Origin: an uncultured Clostridia bacterium
GTDB taxonomy: Bacteria > Bacillota_A > Clostridia > Christensenellales > Aristaeellaceae
DNA: 20,033 bases
Assembly: GCA_946408865.1 (NCBI GenBank)
Contig: CAMJTZ010000019.1
Coordinates: 1 to 20,033 of the forward strand
Reading direction: 5' to 3'
Positions 6,464 through 13,770 of the stretch are shown here, in pieces. The first letter of the stretch is position 1. Each line of letters opens with the position of its first letter. The notes beneath the pieces were generated by a model. It was not told the DNA's origin and searched no databases. It was given only the letters and a program-made list of their open reading frames with translations. The translations under genes and the position numbers were made by a program.

Positions 6464-7648
6464 TTATCCTTCTCCGAAGGGGATTTCCGGAAGTTCCAGC
6501 GTTTCCGCCACAGCCCGGTGCAGATGTTCGTCTTTCCGGTGCACCCATTTCACGGAGGAAGGAATCATTTCGCCGTCCGTCCAGCGGAACATCCCGCTTC
6601 CGTCCTCCCGCAGGCCGTAATCCGTCAGGCTTTTTCCCTCCTCCGGCACCAGCACCGTCAGCCGGTTCCGCACGCGGTTTCCCAGGAAAACCGCAAACAG
6701 GTTCCGTTTCGGATCCACAGAGACGTGGTTTCCGGTGAATCCACCGATTCCGAAAGCCTCACGTCCCATATATGACGGAATTTCCGACCAGTACTGCACC
6801 GGGTGGCGCACATAGCACTGCAGTCCCAGGTACTGCGTGAACGTCCCGTCCGGCCGCCGATACCCTGTACGGTTCACAGCCATTTCCCTCAGCGATTCCT
6901 CCCCGACAATCTTCCGATCGAGTACTGCACGGCAGAACCGGATCATGTCTTCCATGGTCGAGAAGAGTCCCGCGTGCCCGCACAGATCCCCGCTGTCCCC
7001 CTGCAGCACCGCCGCCTTCGGATCATGTGGAATACCGGGCTTCAGTCCATCCCGCAGGATATACTTTCCGTTTTCGATCCTGTGCTCCCGGTCATAGCTC
7101 TGGCAGTCGCCGGTCCGGTCTTCCGGCACCTTCGCCCAGGTTTCCCGCATGCCCGCGGGGGCCAAAATCATTTCCTGCACACATTTCATCAGGGGCTGTC
7201 CGCTGACCGCTTCCACGACATATTTCAGGATCATTGCAGGAATATCGGAGTACACGCGCCGGTCTGTCTGCACCATCCCTTCCGAAGCAAACAGCGCATC
7301 CAGCGCGGCCTCCCGGTCCGGGCAGGCGTCCAGGCGCACCGGCGTGCGCACCGTCAGCGCGAAGGACATCAGATCCCATACGGTCCAGTCTTTCAGTCCC
7401 GTGAAGCGGGAATCGCAGGAAAAAACAGACCTGCTGAAATCCAGCAGGCCTTCTTCCTTCAGTTTCATCAGGCACAGGCCCGTGAACAGTTTTGTTACGC
7501 TGGCCAGGTCAAACACGCTCTGTCCGGAAACATCCCCGTCCATGGCGGTCTCGACCCGGCTGCCGTCGCCGCAGGCGATACTCATCCCGCTCAGGATCTG
7601 CGTCCTGCGGGTAAAATACCGGATGCCTTCCAGCAGTCTGTCGTTCAT
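6464..7648 (-). CDS. Serine hydrolase of the beta-lactamase / class C penicillin-binding protein family
   Basis: This 394-residue protein has the beta-lactamase-like fold; relatives include esterases, D-Ala-D-Ala peptidases and AmpC. The nucleophile motif SxxK is S50-V-T-K53 in FDLASVTKLFTGL. The second motif is Y133-S-D (in place of YxN). HAGLFST (225-231) and GFTGNHVSVDP (303-313) match the third conserved region and the turn that usually carries KTG or HTG, but here the triad reads IGG (301-303). There is no signal peptide or membrane segment, so it appears cytoplasmic unless exported otherwise. I place the start at 7648: its ATG overlaps the TGA of the upstream kinase gene (ATGA), GGAG lies just upstream, and similarity to the family begins there; an in-frame ATG at 7813 lies inside the kinase gene and adds only a shadow sequence rich in arginine. 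The substrate is unknown. Confidence 0.88.
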   Translation of the reverse strand: MNDRLLEGIRYFTRRTQILSGMSIACGDGSRVETAMDGDVSGQSVFDLASVTKLFTGLCLMKLKEEGLLDFSRSVFSCDSRFTGLKDWTVWDLMSFALTVRTPVRLDACPDREAALDALFASEGMVQTDRRVYSDIPAMILKYVVEAVSGQPLMKCVQEMILAPAGMRETWAKVPEDRTGDCQSYDREHRIENGKYILRDGLKPGIPHDPKAAVLQGDSGDLCGHAGLFSTMEDMIRFCRAVLDRKIVGEESLREMAVNRTGYRRPDGTFTQYLGLQCYVRHPVQYWSEIPSYMGREAFGIGGFTGNHVSVDPKRNLFAVFLGNRVRNRLTVLVPEEGKSLTDYGLREDGSGMFRWTDGEMIPSSVKWVHRKDEHLHRAVAETLELPEIPFGEG

Positions 7649-8472
7649 CCTTCGACTCCGATTCTCGTGCAGGGTACGCGGCCTTCCGCCAGGTCCGACA
7701 GATGATGACGCGCGTGGCCGATCACGACGGTCGTTCCGCCCCGTACGCAGGACAACGCATATTCCAGTTTCGCGCGCGCGCCGTTTGCGCCGGCGCGGCT
7801 GGCGCCGATGCACCCGGCCTGAAGCTCCCGCACCTTCTTTTCCACTTCCTCAAAGGTCTTCCCCGTAACGTCGCGCACCAGCGAGTCGGGATTTCCTTTT
7901 TCCCGGTAGATCCCTTCGGTGGACGTCATCAGCACGAGCATTTTCGCTTTCACGAGCCCGGCGATAACCGCGGCTGTCTCGTCGTTGTCGACACATTCGT
8001 GCACCTCGCCGCCTAACCGGCGCCGGGCCGCCAGTTCCATCTTCCGGTTTTCCTCGTCGGAAACCGGGTCGTTGTAATTGATAATCGGGATGGTTTTCTG
8101 TTCCGCCGCGCGGATCAGCAGCTGCCGGATATGCTCCCGCTTCTCGGGATCATTGAAGTGGGTATGCTCAACCAGGATCTGGCGCACACCGTACTCTGGC
8201 CGGATAAACTGCCGGTAGTTCTGCATCAGGATCGCCTGTCCCTGTGAGGAGTAGTCCGTTTTGTCCTGTTCCGGATCGCCGTTCAGTTCCCGACCGGTCC
8301 GCTTGATGTAATCCAGTCGGCCGATTTCGGTCGCGCCGCTGGTTACCCAGATCATCCCCGGCCGCAGATCCGCCCCCAGCCGTGAAATGATGTTGTAGTC
8401 AATTTCCCGGTCCTCTTCCCGGATCAGCGCCATGCTGCCGATTTTTCCAACCAGGTCGAACTGATAATCCAT
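7645..8472 (-). CDS. Amino-acid kinase family protein, glutamate-5-kinase-like
   Basis: This is a 275-residue kinase of the amino-acid kinase fold (glutamate 5-kinase, aspartokinase, UMP kinase). Motifs point towards ProB: VTSGATEIG (43-51), SSQGQAILMQNYRQF (75-89), HTHFND (103-108), PIINYNDPVS (129-138), VDNDETAAVIAGLVKAKMLVLMT with the substrate/Mg loop (161-183), and GANGARAKLEYAL (228-240) where ProB has GTGGMxTK. The N-terminal phosphate-binding lysine is probably Lys10 (VGKIGS). It lacks the PUA domain of longer ProB proteins, and no proA is adjacent, so a proline-biosynthesis role is not shown; another acid or nucleotide could be the substrate. The ATG at 8472 has AAGGAG 8 nt upstream and lies 20 nt from the shikimate kinase stop. 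Its stop overlaps the serine hydrolase start, so the two are probably coupled. Confidence 0.85.
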   Translation of the reverse strand: MDYQFDLVGKIGSMALIREEDREIDYNIISRLGADLRPGMIWVTSGATEIGRLDYIKRTGRELNGDPEQDKTDYSSQGQAILMQNYRQFIRPEYGVRQILVEHTHFNDPEKREHIRQLLIRAAEQKTIPIINYNDPVSDEENRKMELAARRRLGGEVHECVDNDETAAVIAGLVKAKMLVLMTSTEGIYREKGNPDSLVRDVTGKTFEEVEKKVRELQAGCIGASRAGANGARAKLEYALSCVRGGTTVVIGHARHHLSDLAEGRVPCTRIGVEG

Positions 8473-8492
8473 GATATTCTCTCCTTCGCGGG

Positions 8493-9002
8493 TCAGAACC
8501 GCTCCTGCATCAGACGGGACAGGGTATAGACCGCCATATGATAGCCCTGATCATTCCGGACCGTAATGTCCGCGAGGTCACGGTACACCGGCATGCGCTC
8601 GTGGTAGATTCTTTCCACCTCAGCCAGTCCGCCGTCCCGCAGTGTCGGCCGCCTGTCCAGCTTGATATCCGTCAGGATCTCCTCCAGCGGGCGGTCGATC
8701 CATACGATCCGTCCCCAGCTGCGCATAATATGCCGGTTCTCGGGGTTCATCACCGTTCCGCCGCCGGTGGAAACAATCATCGGCCTGGCCCGGGTCAGGA
8801 GTACCAGCGCGCCGGTTTCCGCAAGGCGGAATTTCTCCTCGCCGAAGCGATCAAAGAAATCGTTCACTGTCCCGCCGGCGCTCTGCGCCACCATCGCATC
8901 CGTATCGACAAAAGGAATACCGGTCTCCCGGGCAACCCGCTTGCCCAGACTGCTTTTCCCGCAGCCCTGCATTCCGATCAGAAAAATATGTCTGTCCGGC
9001 AT
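8493..9002 (-). CDS. aroK: Shikimate kinase
   Basis: This enzyme phosphorylates shikimate to shikimate 3-phosphate with ATP, the fifth step of the chorismate pathway. The 169-residue length is standard. Visible are the P-loop GMQGCGKS (10-17), DTD (33-35) and FGEEKFR (53-59), whose Asp35 and Arg59 are expected to bind shikimate, STGGGTV (78-84) forming the glycine-rich contact, LDRRPTL of the lid (115-121) and RMPVYRDLAD (136-145). The ATG at 9002 is preceded by AAAGGAGA with 8 nt spacing; an in-frame ATG at 9062 would add 20 basic residues not seen in the family. It lies 67 nt after the histidine kinase gene and 20 nt before the glutamate-5-kinase-like gene. No other aromatic-pathway gene is in the window. 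Confidence 0.94.
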   Translation of the reverse strand: MPDRHIFLIGMQGCGKSSLGKRVARETGIPFVDTDAMVAQSAGGTVNDFFDRFGEEKFRLAETGALVLLTRARPMIVSTGGGTVMNPENRHIMRSWGRIVWIDRPLEEILTDIKLDRRPTLRDGGLAEVERIYHERMPVYRDLADITVRNDQGYHMAVYTLSRLMQERF

Positions 9003-9069
9003 GACCGTTCTCTCCTTTCGCATCTGTTTCCGTATCTGCACCGGCGTACGCTGCCGATGCATCTATGCA

Positions 9070-10554
9070 TTATGCATGATTTCCGGTTTCCGTCAAGTCG
9101 TTTTCCGTCCCTTCAGCCGCCGTGGGTGCTTCCGCATGCTCCAGCGTGAAACGGAACGCAGCGCCTTCATCCGTGTCCAGCAGCCGCAGGCTCTGTCCGT
9201 GCATCTCCATAATCCGCCGGGAGATGCTCAGCCCCAGCCCGGTTCCCTTGCCGGAAGTATGCGCCCGGTCTGCTGTGAAGAAGCGGTCGAAGATTTTTTC
9301 CCGGTCCTCCTCCGCGACGCCCGTTCCGTTGTCGCGGACAGTAATCTCGGCTTTTCCCCCGCGAACCCGGGAGGACAGGGTGATTTTTCCGTCTTCTCCC
9401 GTGAACTTGATCGCGTTGTCCAGCAGATTGATCACCACCTGCTCAATCCGGTCCCGGTCCGCCCGCACATAGCAGGGATCCTCCTCCGGTTCGCAGGAGA
9501 TATCGATCTTTTTCTTTTCCACGTCGGCAATCCGCCGGATAATCGCGCGGCGCAGCATCTCATTGATGTCGAATACGGACATCTCCGGTTTCGCGTCCTC
9601 GCGCTCGAGCCGGCTCAGCGCCAACAGGTCATTGACCAGGCCGCTCAGCCGCTTGGATTCTTCCGCCACCAGCCGGAGATATTTCGGATGTTCCTCCGCG
9701 GGGATCACGCCGTCCGCCATGCCTTCCGCAAACCCGCGGATGCTGGTAATCGGACTCCGCAGCTCGTGGCTGACGTTGGAGACAAATTCCCGCCGGCTCT
9801 CCTCCACGCCCTCAAGTTTTTTCGTCATCGTGTTGAACGCGTGGCTGACTTCCTTCAGCTCGCGGCCGCCCTTGTTCTCGTCGACCCAGACCTTGAAATT
9901 CCCTTCCGCAATGTTCCCCGCGGCGTCCGTCATCTTCCGCAGGGGGCGCAGCGCCGAACGTACAAACAGGAAAACCGCGATCCCGGACAGCACCAGCACG
10001 CCTGCCGTCAGCAGGATGATCTTCAGCAGGATCTGTTCCAGGCCGGACTCAATTTCCTGCGCCCGGGTTTGGATGAATACAGCGCCGCTGACATATCCGT
10101 CCTGCACGAACGGAACGCCCACCGTAAAAGTCGGTGCCTGTCCCTCGCTGGAGCGGATCCGGATGCTTTCGCCCCGGAGCACCTTCAGCAGCGCATCTGA
10201 AATCGCTTCCCCGGACAGGGAATTGACGAATTCCGGGTCCTCGCTGTACGCCGTCTGGATGTTGTCCATCACATTGCCGCGGCGGTCCACGACGGCGATG
10301 TAGGCGCCGAATTCCCGGTTCACCTTGTCCGCCTTTGTGTTCAGGTGATCCCGGCTCGTGCTTCCCCAGTAGTTTTCCATCGTGCTGCCCGTCAGTTCCG
10401 ACGCAAGGTATGCGATATCCTCCGCCTCGGAAATCAGGTAATCCAGCCGCGCGTCAATCTGCTGGTTCCGCAGTGTGATCCACCAAATCCCGGAAAGGGC
10501 GACAGCCGTGATCAGGATTGCCGCCATTACCACAGCCATAATCCGTGCAAACAT
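9070..10554 (-). CDS. Membrane sensor histidine kinase (HAMP-HisKA-HATPase)
   Basis: This 494-residue sensor kinase pairs with the response regulator just upstream. Its order is transmembrane segment 1 (about 5-28), an extracytoplasmic region of about 145 residues that may be a PAS/Cache-like fold (IAVVDRRGNVMDN at 86-98, then TVGVPFVQDGYVSGAVFI at 144-161), transmembrane segment 2 (about 176-199), HAMP (200-252), HisKA H-box with His263 in SNVSHELRSPITSIRG, N-box with Asn380 (NLLDNAIKF), G1 DNGTG (408-412), F-box IFDRFF (421-426) and G2 GKGTGLGLS (435-443). All catalytic parts are intact. The architecture resembles WalK/PhoR/ResE types; the signal is unknown. The ATG at 10554 has GGAGG 6 nt upstream. 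It follows the regulator gene by 88 nt. Confidence 0.95.
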   Translation of the reverse strand: MFARIMAVVMAAILITAVALSGIWWITLRNQQIDARLDYLISEAEDIAYLASELTGSTMENYWGSTSRDHLNTKADKVNREFGAYIAVVDRRGNVMDNIQTAYSEDPEFVNSLSGEAISDALLKVLRGESIRIRSSEGQAPTFTVGVPFVQDGYVSGAVFIQTRAQEIESGLEQILLKIILLTAGVLVLSGIAVFLFVRSALRPLRKMTDAAGNIAEGNFKVWVDENKGGRELKEVSHAFNTMTKKLEGVEESRREFVSNVSHELRSPITSIRGFAEGMADGVIPAEEHPKYLRLVAEESKRLSGLVNDLLALSRLEREDAKPEMSVFDINEMLRRAIIRRIADVEKKKIDISCEPEEDPCYVRADRDRIEQVVINLLDNAIKFTGEDGKITLSSRVRGGKAEITVRDNGTGVAEEDREKIFDRFFTADRAHTSGKGTGLGLSISRRIMEMHGQSLRLLDTDEGAAFRFTLEHAEAPTAAEGTENDLTETGNHA

Positions 10555-10642
10555 TCAGATCCTCCGGAAACACTGTCCCGCCCTGCCGGGGGAAACAGCA
10601 AAACGAATTGTCAGAATTAAAGACCGTAACAAAAGCGGGAAT

Positions 10643-11332
10643 TCAGCAGCTGAATTTGTATCCGACGCCGCGCACCGTATACAGCGACCATCCGTACTTT
10701 TCGCTGTCCGGCAGTTTTTCCCGTAGCCGCTTGATGTGGACGTCCACCGTCCGGCTGTCCCCGAAAAAGTCAAATCCCCATACCTGCGCAAGCAGCTGTT
10801 CCCGCGTGAACACCTGGTTCGGATGGGACGCCAGAAAATACAGCACTTCCAGTTCCTTCGGCGGCATTTCCAGCTTCTTCCCGCCGTAGCGTACGTCGTA
10901 TTCCGCGATGCTGACGGTCAGCCCCGGCCAGGAAACGTCCGCCTGCTTGTCGTCCTCCGTTCCCTGCGCGCGGCGGAGAACCGCCTTGACCCGGGCCGCC
11001 ATTTCCTTCCCGTCAAACGGTTTGGTAATGTAGTCGTCCGCTCCGAGTTCCAGGCACAGCACCTTATCGAAGGTCTCCCCGCGGGCGGTCACCATGATGA
11101 CCGGGATATTGCCGCTCTTGCGCACCGCCTTCAGCACCTGGTATCCGTCCATTCCGGGGAGCATCACGTCCAGCAGGATCAGGTCCGGCGGCAGCCGGCG
11201 GAATTCCTCCAGCGCCGTGTCTCCGCGGTCCGCAACCCGCACCTCGAAATTCTCCGCTTCCAGGTACAGCTGCTCCAGCCGGCTGATATTCGGATCATCG
11301 TCCACCACCAGGATATTCGGCTTATCCTTCAT
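10643..11332 (-). CDS. OmpR/PhoB-family response regulator
   Basis: This 229-residue transcription factor has a receiver domain (about 5-120) and a winged-helix DNA-binding domain (about 135-228). The acidic pocket is VVDDDP (9-14), the phosphorylation site is Asp55 in LILLDVMLPGMDG, and the switch residues are Thr82 (VTAR) and Lys104 (TKPF). The recognition helix region is SRTVDVHIKRLREKL (193-207), and the wing is VRGVGYKF (220-227), typical of OmpR. I chose the ATG at 11332 because GGAGG lies 10 nt upstream and the receiver starts at once (MKDKPNILVVDDD); an in-frame ATG at 11362 would add ten residues with a poorer binding site. It lies 51 nt after mutS2 and 88 nt before its kinase. Target genes are not evident from the window. 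Confidence 0.94.
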   Translation of the reverse strand: MKDKPNILVVDDDPNISRLEQLYLEAENFEVRVADRGDTALEEFRRLPPDLILLDVMLPGMDGYQVLKAVRKSGNIPVIMVTARGETFDKVLCLELGADDYITKPFDGKEMAARVKAVLRRAQGTEDDKQADVSWPGLTVSIAEYDVRYGGKKLEMPPKELEVLYFLASHPNQVFTREQLLAQVWGFDFFGDSRTVDVHIKRLREKLPDSEKYGWSLYTVRGVGYKFSC

Positions 11333-11383
11333 ATATAACAGGCCTCCGTCATACAGTTTCATTCCCGGCCGCAGCCGGCTCCG

Positions 11384-13738
11384 TCAGCGCAGGGTCACCA
11401 CGGTCACGCCGTCCTCGCCTTCCCCGTACATTCCCCGGCGGAAACTCTTCACATGTTTGTTCTTCCGCAGGTCCTGCTGAATGCCTGCGCGCAGGATGCC
11501 GGTTCCCTTGCCGTGAATGATGTATACTTCGTTCAGCCCGGCCAGTACCGCTTCGTCAAGATACTGTCCGACGGCGCTCAGTGCTTCCTCCAGGTTCATC
11601 CCGCGAACGTCGCATTCCTGTTTCACCGTCCGGCTCATCATGCCGGTTTTGGCCCGCACCGTGCTTTTCTCCGGCGCTTTCGCCGCCTGGATCATCCGCA
11701 GCTGGGCCAGGGGCGCCTTGAACTTCATCGCGCCTGCCTGCAGGGAAACCTCTCCCCGGTCATCCGGTGCCGCCAGCACCGTTCCCTCCGCGCCAAGCGT
11801 CAGGATCCGCACCCGGTCGCCCGGCTTCACGGTCTTCGGCGCCTCGCTGTCCTCCTGCGTTTCCTGGCGCAGTCCTTCGGACAGGTCGTCGATCCCGTGC
11901 TCCAGCCTCCGCCGCAGCTCCGCAGCAGATCCGTCTCCCGCGGCGTTTTTCTTCATCTTCCTGAGTTCGGAAATCACGGTTTCGCTCTCGCGCCGCGCCT
12001 GCTCAAGAATCCGCTTTGCTTCCTCGCGCGTTTTCCGCAGCGTCTGTTCCCGCCTGGATTCCATTTCCTTTCGCAGCTTTTCCGCTTCATCCCGCAGCCG
12101 GATCGTTTCCTTTCCTGCTTCCTGGGCGATCTGCCGCTCCCGCTCCGCCACCTGCCGGTGGTATTCCGCGTTGGCAATCACGTCCTCAAAGCGGACCGTA
12201 TCTCCGCTCAGGAGCTCCTTTGCCGCGTCGATCAGATTTTCCGGCAGTCCCAGGCGCCGGCTGATTTCAAACGCGTTGCTCTTCCCCGGCACGCCGATGG
12301 ACAGCCGGTATGTGGGTCGCAGCGTTTCCACGTCGAATTCAACGGAGGCGTTCTCCACGCCCTTTGTCGTCAGCGCGAAAATCTTCAGTTCACTGTAATG
12401 CGTGGTCGCCATCGTCCGCACGCCGATGTGCAGCAGGCGCGTCAGGATGCTCTGCGCCAGCGCCGCGCCTTCCGTCGGATCGGTCCCCGCGCCCAGTTCG
12501 TCGAACAGGACCAGGTCCCGCGGCGTAACCTCCCGCATGATCGTAACGATATTGGTCATATGGCCGCTGAAGGTGGACAGGCTCTGTTCGATGCTCTGCT
12601 CGTCCCCGATATCGGCGAATACCTGTTCAAACACGGCCAGCTCCGTTCCCATGTCCGCCGGCACCTGCAGGCCCGCCTGCGCCATCAGGGTGAACAATCC
12701 GACCGTCTTCAGCGTTACGGTCTTGCCGCCCGTGTTCGGTCCGGTAACCACGAGCGTCGTAAACTCCTTGCCGAGCCAGACTGTTTCCGGCACCACCTTC
12801 TCCGGATCGATCAGCGGATGCCGCCCGCGGATGATATGCAGATACCCGTCCCGGTTCAGTTTCGGCTGGACGCATACGAACCGCCGGCTCAGCAGTCCCT
12901 TGGCGAAGATGAAATCCAGCTCCGCCAGCAGTTCCACCGTCTCGCTCATGCTCTTCGCGTACGGCGCGATCTCCGCGCTCAGCGCCGCGAGGATCCGGGC
13001 GATCTCCTGCTGTTCCTTCATTTCCCACTGCTTCAGCTCGTTCCCCATCTCGACCGCGGCCATCGGTTCGATGAACAGGGTCGCGCCGCTGGAAGACTGG
13101 TCGTGTACGAGTCCCGGGACGTTCCCCCGGTACTCTGCCTTGACCGGCAGCACATAACGGTCTCCGCGCATCGTAATGATCGGATCCTGCAGGTATTTCT
13201 GCATCGACGCGGAGTGAATCATCTGGTTCAGTTTTTCCTTGATCCGGTCCTGGGCACCCCGCAGGTGCCGCCGGATGTTCATCAGTTCGCTCGACGCCCG
13301 GTCGGCGATTTCGTCCTCCGACAGGATCGCGTCCGTAATATCCTTTTCCAGGTTCCGCGCGACAAACAGTCCTTCCGCCTTTGCCCGCAGAATGGGGGTG
13401 TTCTCCCGGTCCGTCACCAGCGCATCCCGCGCGGCGCGTGCCGCCCGGAGCATTTCCGCCACGCTCAGCAGCATGCCGGCGCTCAGCGTTCCGCCCTTGT
13501 CGCAAACACCCAGCGACGGACGCACGTCCGGGAAGGAGATCAACGGATGCCCGCCGATATACTGCAGGATCACCGTCGCCTCTTCCGTTTCCGCCTGAGC
13601 GGCTGCGGCGGAAGCCAGGTCGTCCGCCGGCGTCAGCTCACGGCATTTCGCGGCGCCCGCTTCCGTCAGCGCGCCTTCCGCCAGCAGTTCCCGGATCCGG
13701 GTAAACTCCAGCACCCGCATCGTTCTCTCACTGATCAT
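11384..13738 (-). CDS. mutS2: MutS2, Smr-domain MutS homolog
   Basis: MutS2 lacks the mismatch-recognition domain of MutS; it is known to limit recombination, and in Bacillus to act on collided ribosomes. The 784-residue length is standard. It has the core/lever region (1-310), an ABC-type ATPase with Walker A GPNTGGKT (333-340), signature STFSGHM (388-394), Walker B LVLFDELGAGTDP (409-421), the conserved TTHYSELK (445-452), a long charged coiled coil (about 520-600), a KOW-like beta segment (KPGDRVRI, 638-645) and a C-terminal Smr domain (709-784) with DVRG (710-713) and HGKGTG (742-747). The ATG at 13738 has GGAG about 7 nt upstream; the following MISERTMRVLEF matches the family's start. 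It lies 32 nt after the U32 gene, an arrangement common in Clostridia. Confidence 0.97.
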   Translation of the reverse strand: MISERTMRVLEFTRIRELLAEGALTEAGAAKCRELTPADDLASAAAAQAETEEATVILQYIGGHPLISFPDVRPSLGVCDKGGTLSAGMLLSVAEMLRAARAARDALVTDRENTPILRAKAEGLFVARNLEKDITDAILSEDEIADRASSELMNIRRHLRGAQDRIKEKLNQMIHSASMQKYLQDPIITMRGDRYVLPVKAEYRGNVPGLVHDQSSSGATLFIEPMAAVEMGNELKQWEMKEQQEIARILAALSAEIAPYAKSMSETVELLAELDFIFAKGLLSRRFVCVQPKLNRDGYLHIIRGRHPLIDPEKVVPETVWLGKEFTTLVVTGPNTGGKTVTLKTVGLFTLMAQAGLQVPADMGTELAVFEQVFADIGDEQSIEQSLSTFSGHMTNIVTIMREVTPRDLVLFDELGAGTDPTEGAALAQSILTRLLHIGVRTMATTHYSELKIFALTTKGVENASVEFDVETLRPTYRLSIGVPGKSNAFEISRRLGLPENLIDAAKELLSGDTVRFEDVIANAEYHRQVAERERQIAQEAGKETIRLRDEAEKLRKEMESRREQTLRKTREEAKRILEQARRESETVISELRKMKKNAAGDGSAAELRRRLEHGIDDLSEGLRQETQEDSEAPKTVKPGDRVRILTLGAEGTVLAAPDDRGEVSLQAGAMKFKAPLAQLRMIQAAKAPEKSTVRAKTGMMSRTVKQECDVRGMNLEEALSAVGQYLDEAVLAGLNEVYIIHGKGTGILRAGIQQDLRKNKHVKSFRRGMYGEGEDGVTVVTLR

Positions 13739-13770
13739 ATTCCGTCTCCGTCTGTCCTCTCTGCCGGCCG

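Noticed and set aside
9038..9060. 8-bp hairpin between the histidine kinase and shikimate kinase genes
   Set aside because: It has one G-U pair and no T run after it on the minus strand, so I do not call it a terminator; it may only affect mRNA stability.
9057..9077. Three copies of ATGCAT at the end of the histidine kinase gene
   Set aside because: The short repeats overlap the stop codon region, have uneven spacing, and match no operator I know; likely chance.
10555..10642. Possible separate promoter for the histidine kinase in the 88-nt gap
   Set aside because: TTGTTA is present but no convincing -10 stands at the right distance; co-transcription with the regulator is simpler.
11365..11378. 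Small hairpin CCGGC-CGCA-GCCGG between mutS2 and the response regulator gene
   Set aside because: Five base pairs in GC-rich DNA with no T tract are expected by chance.
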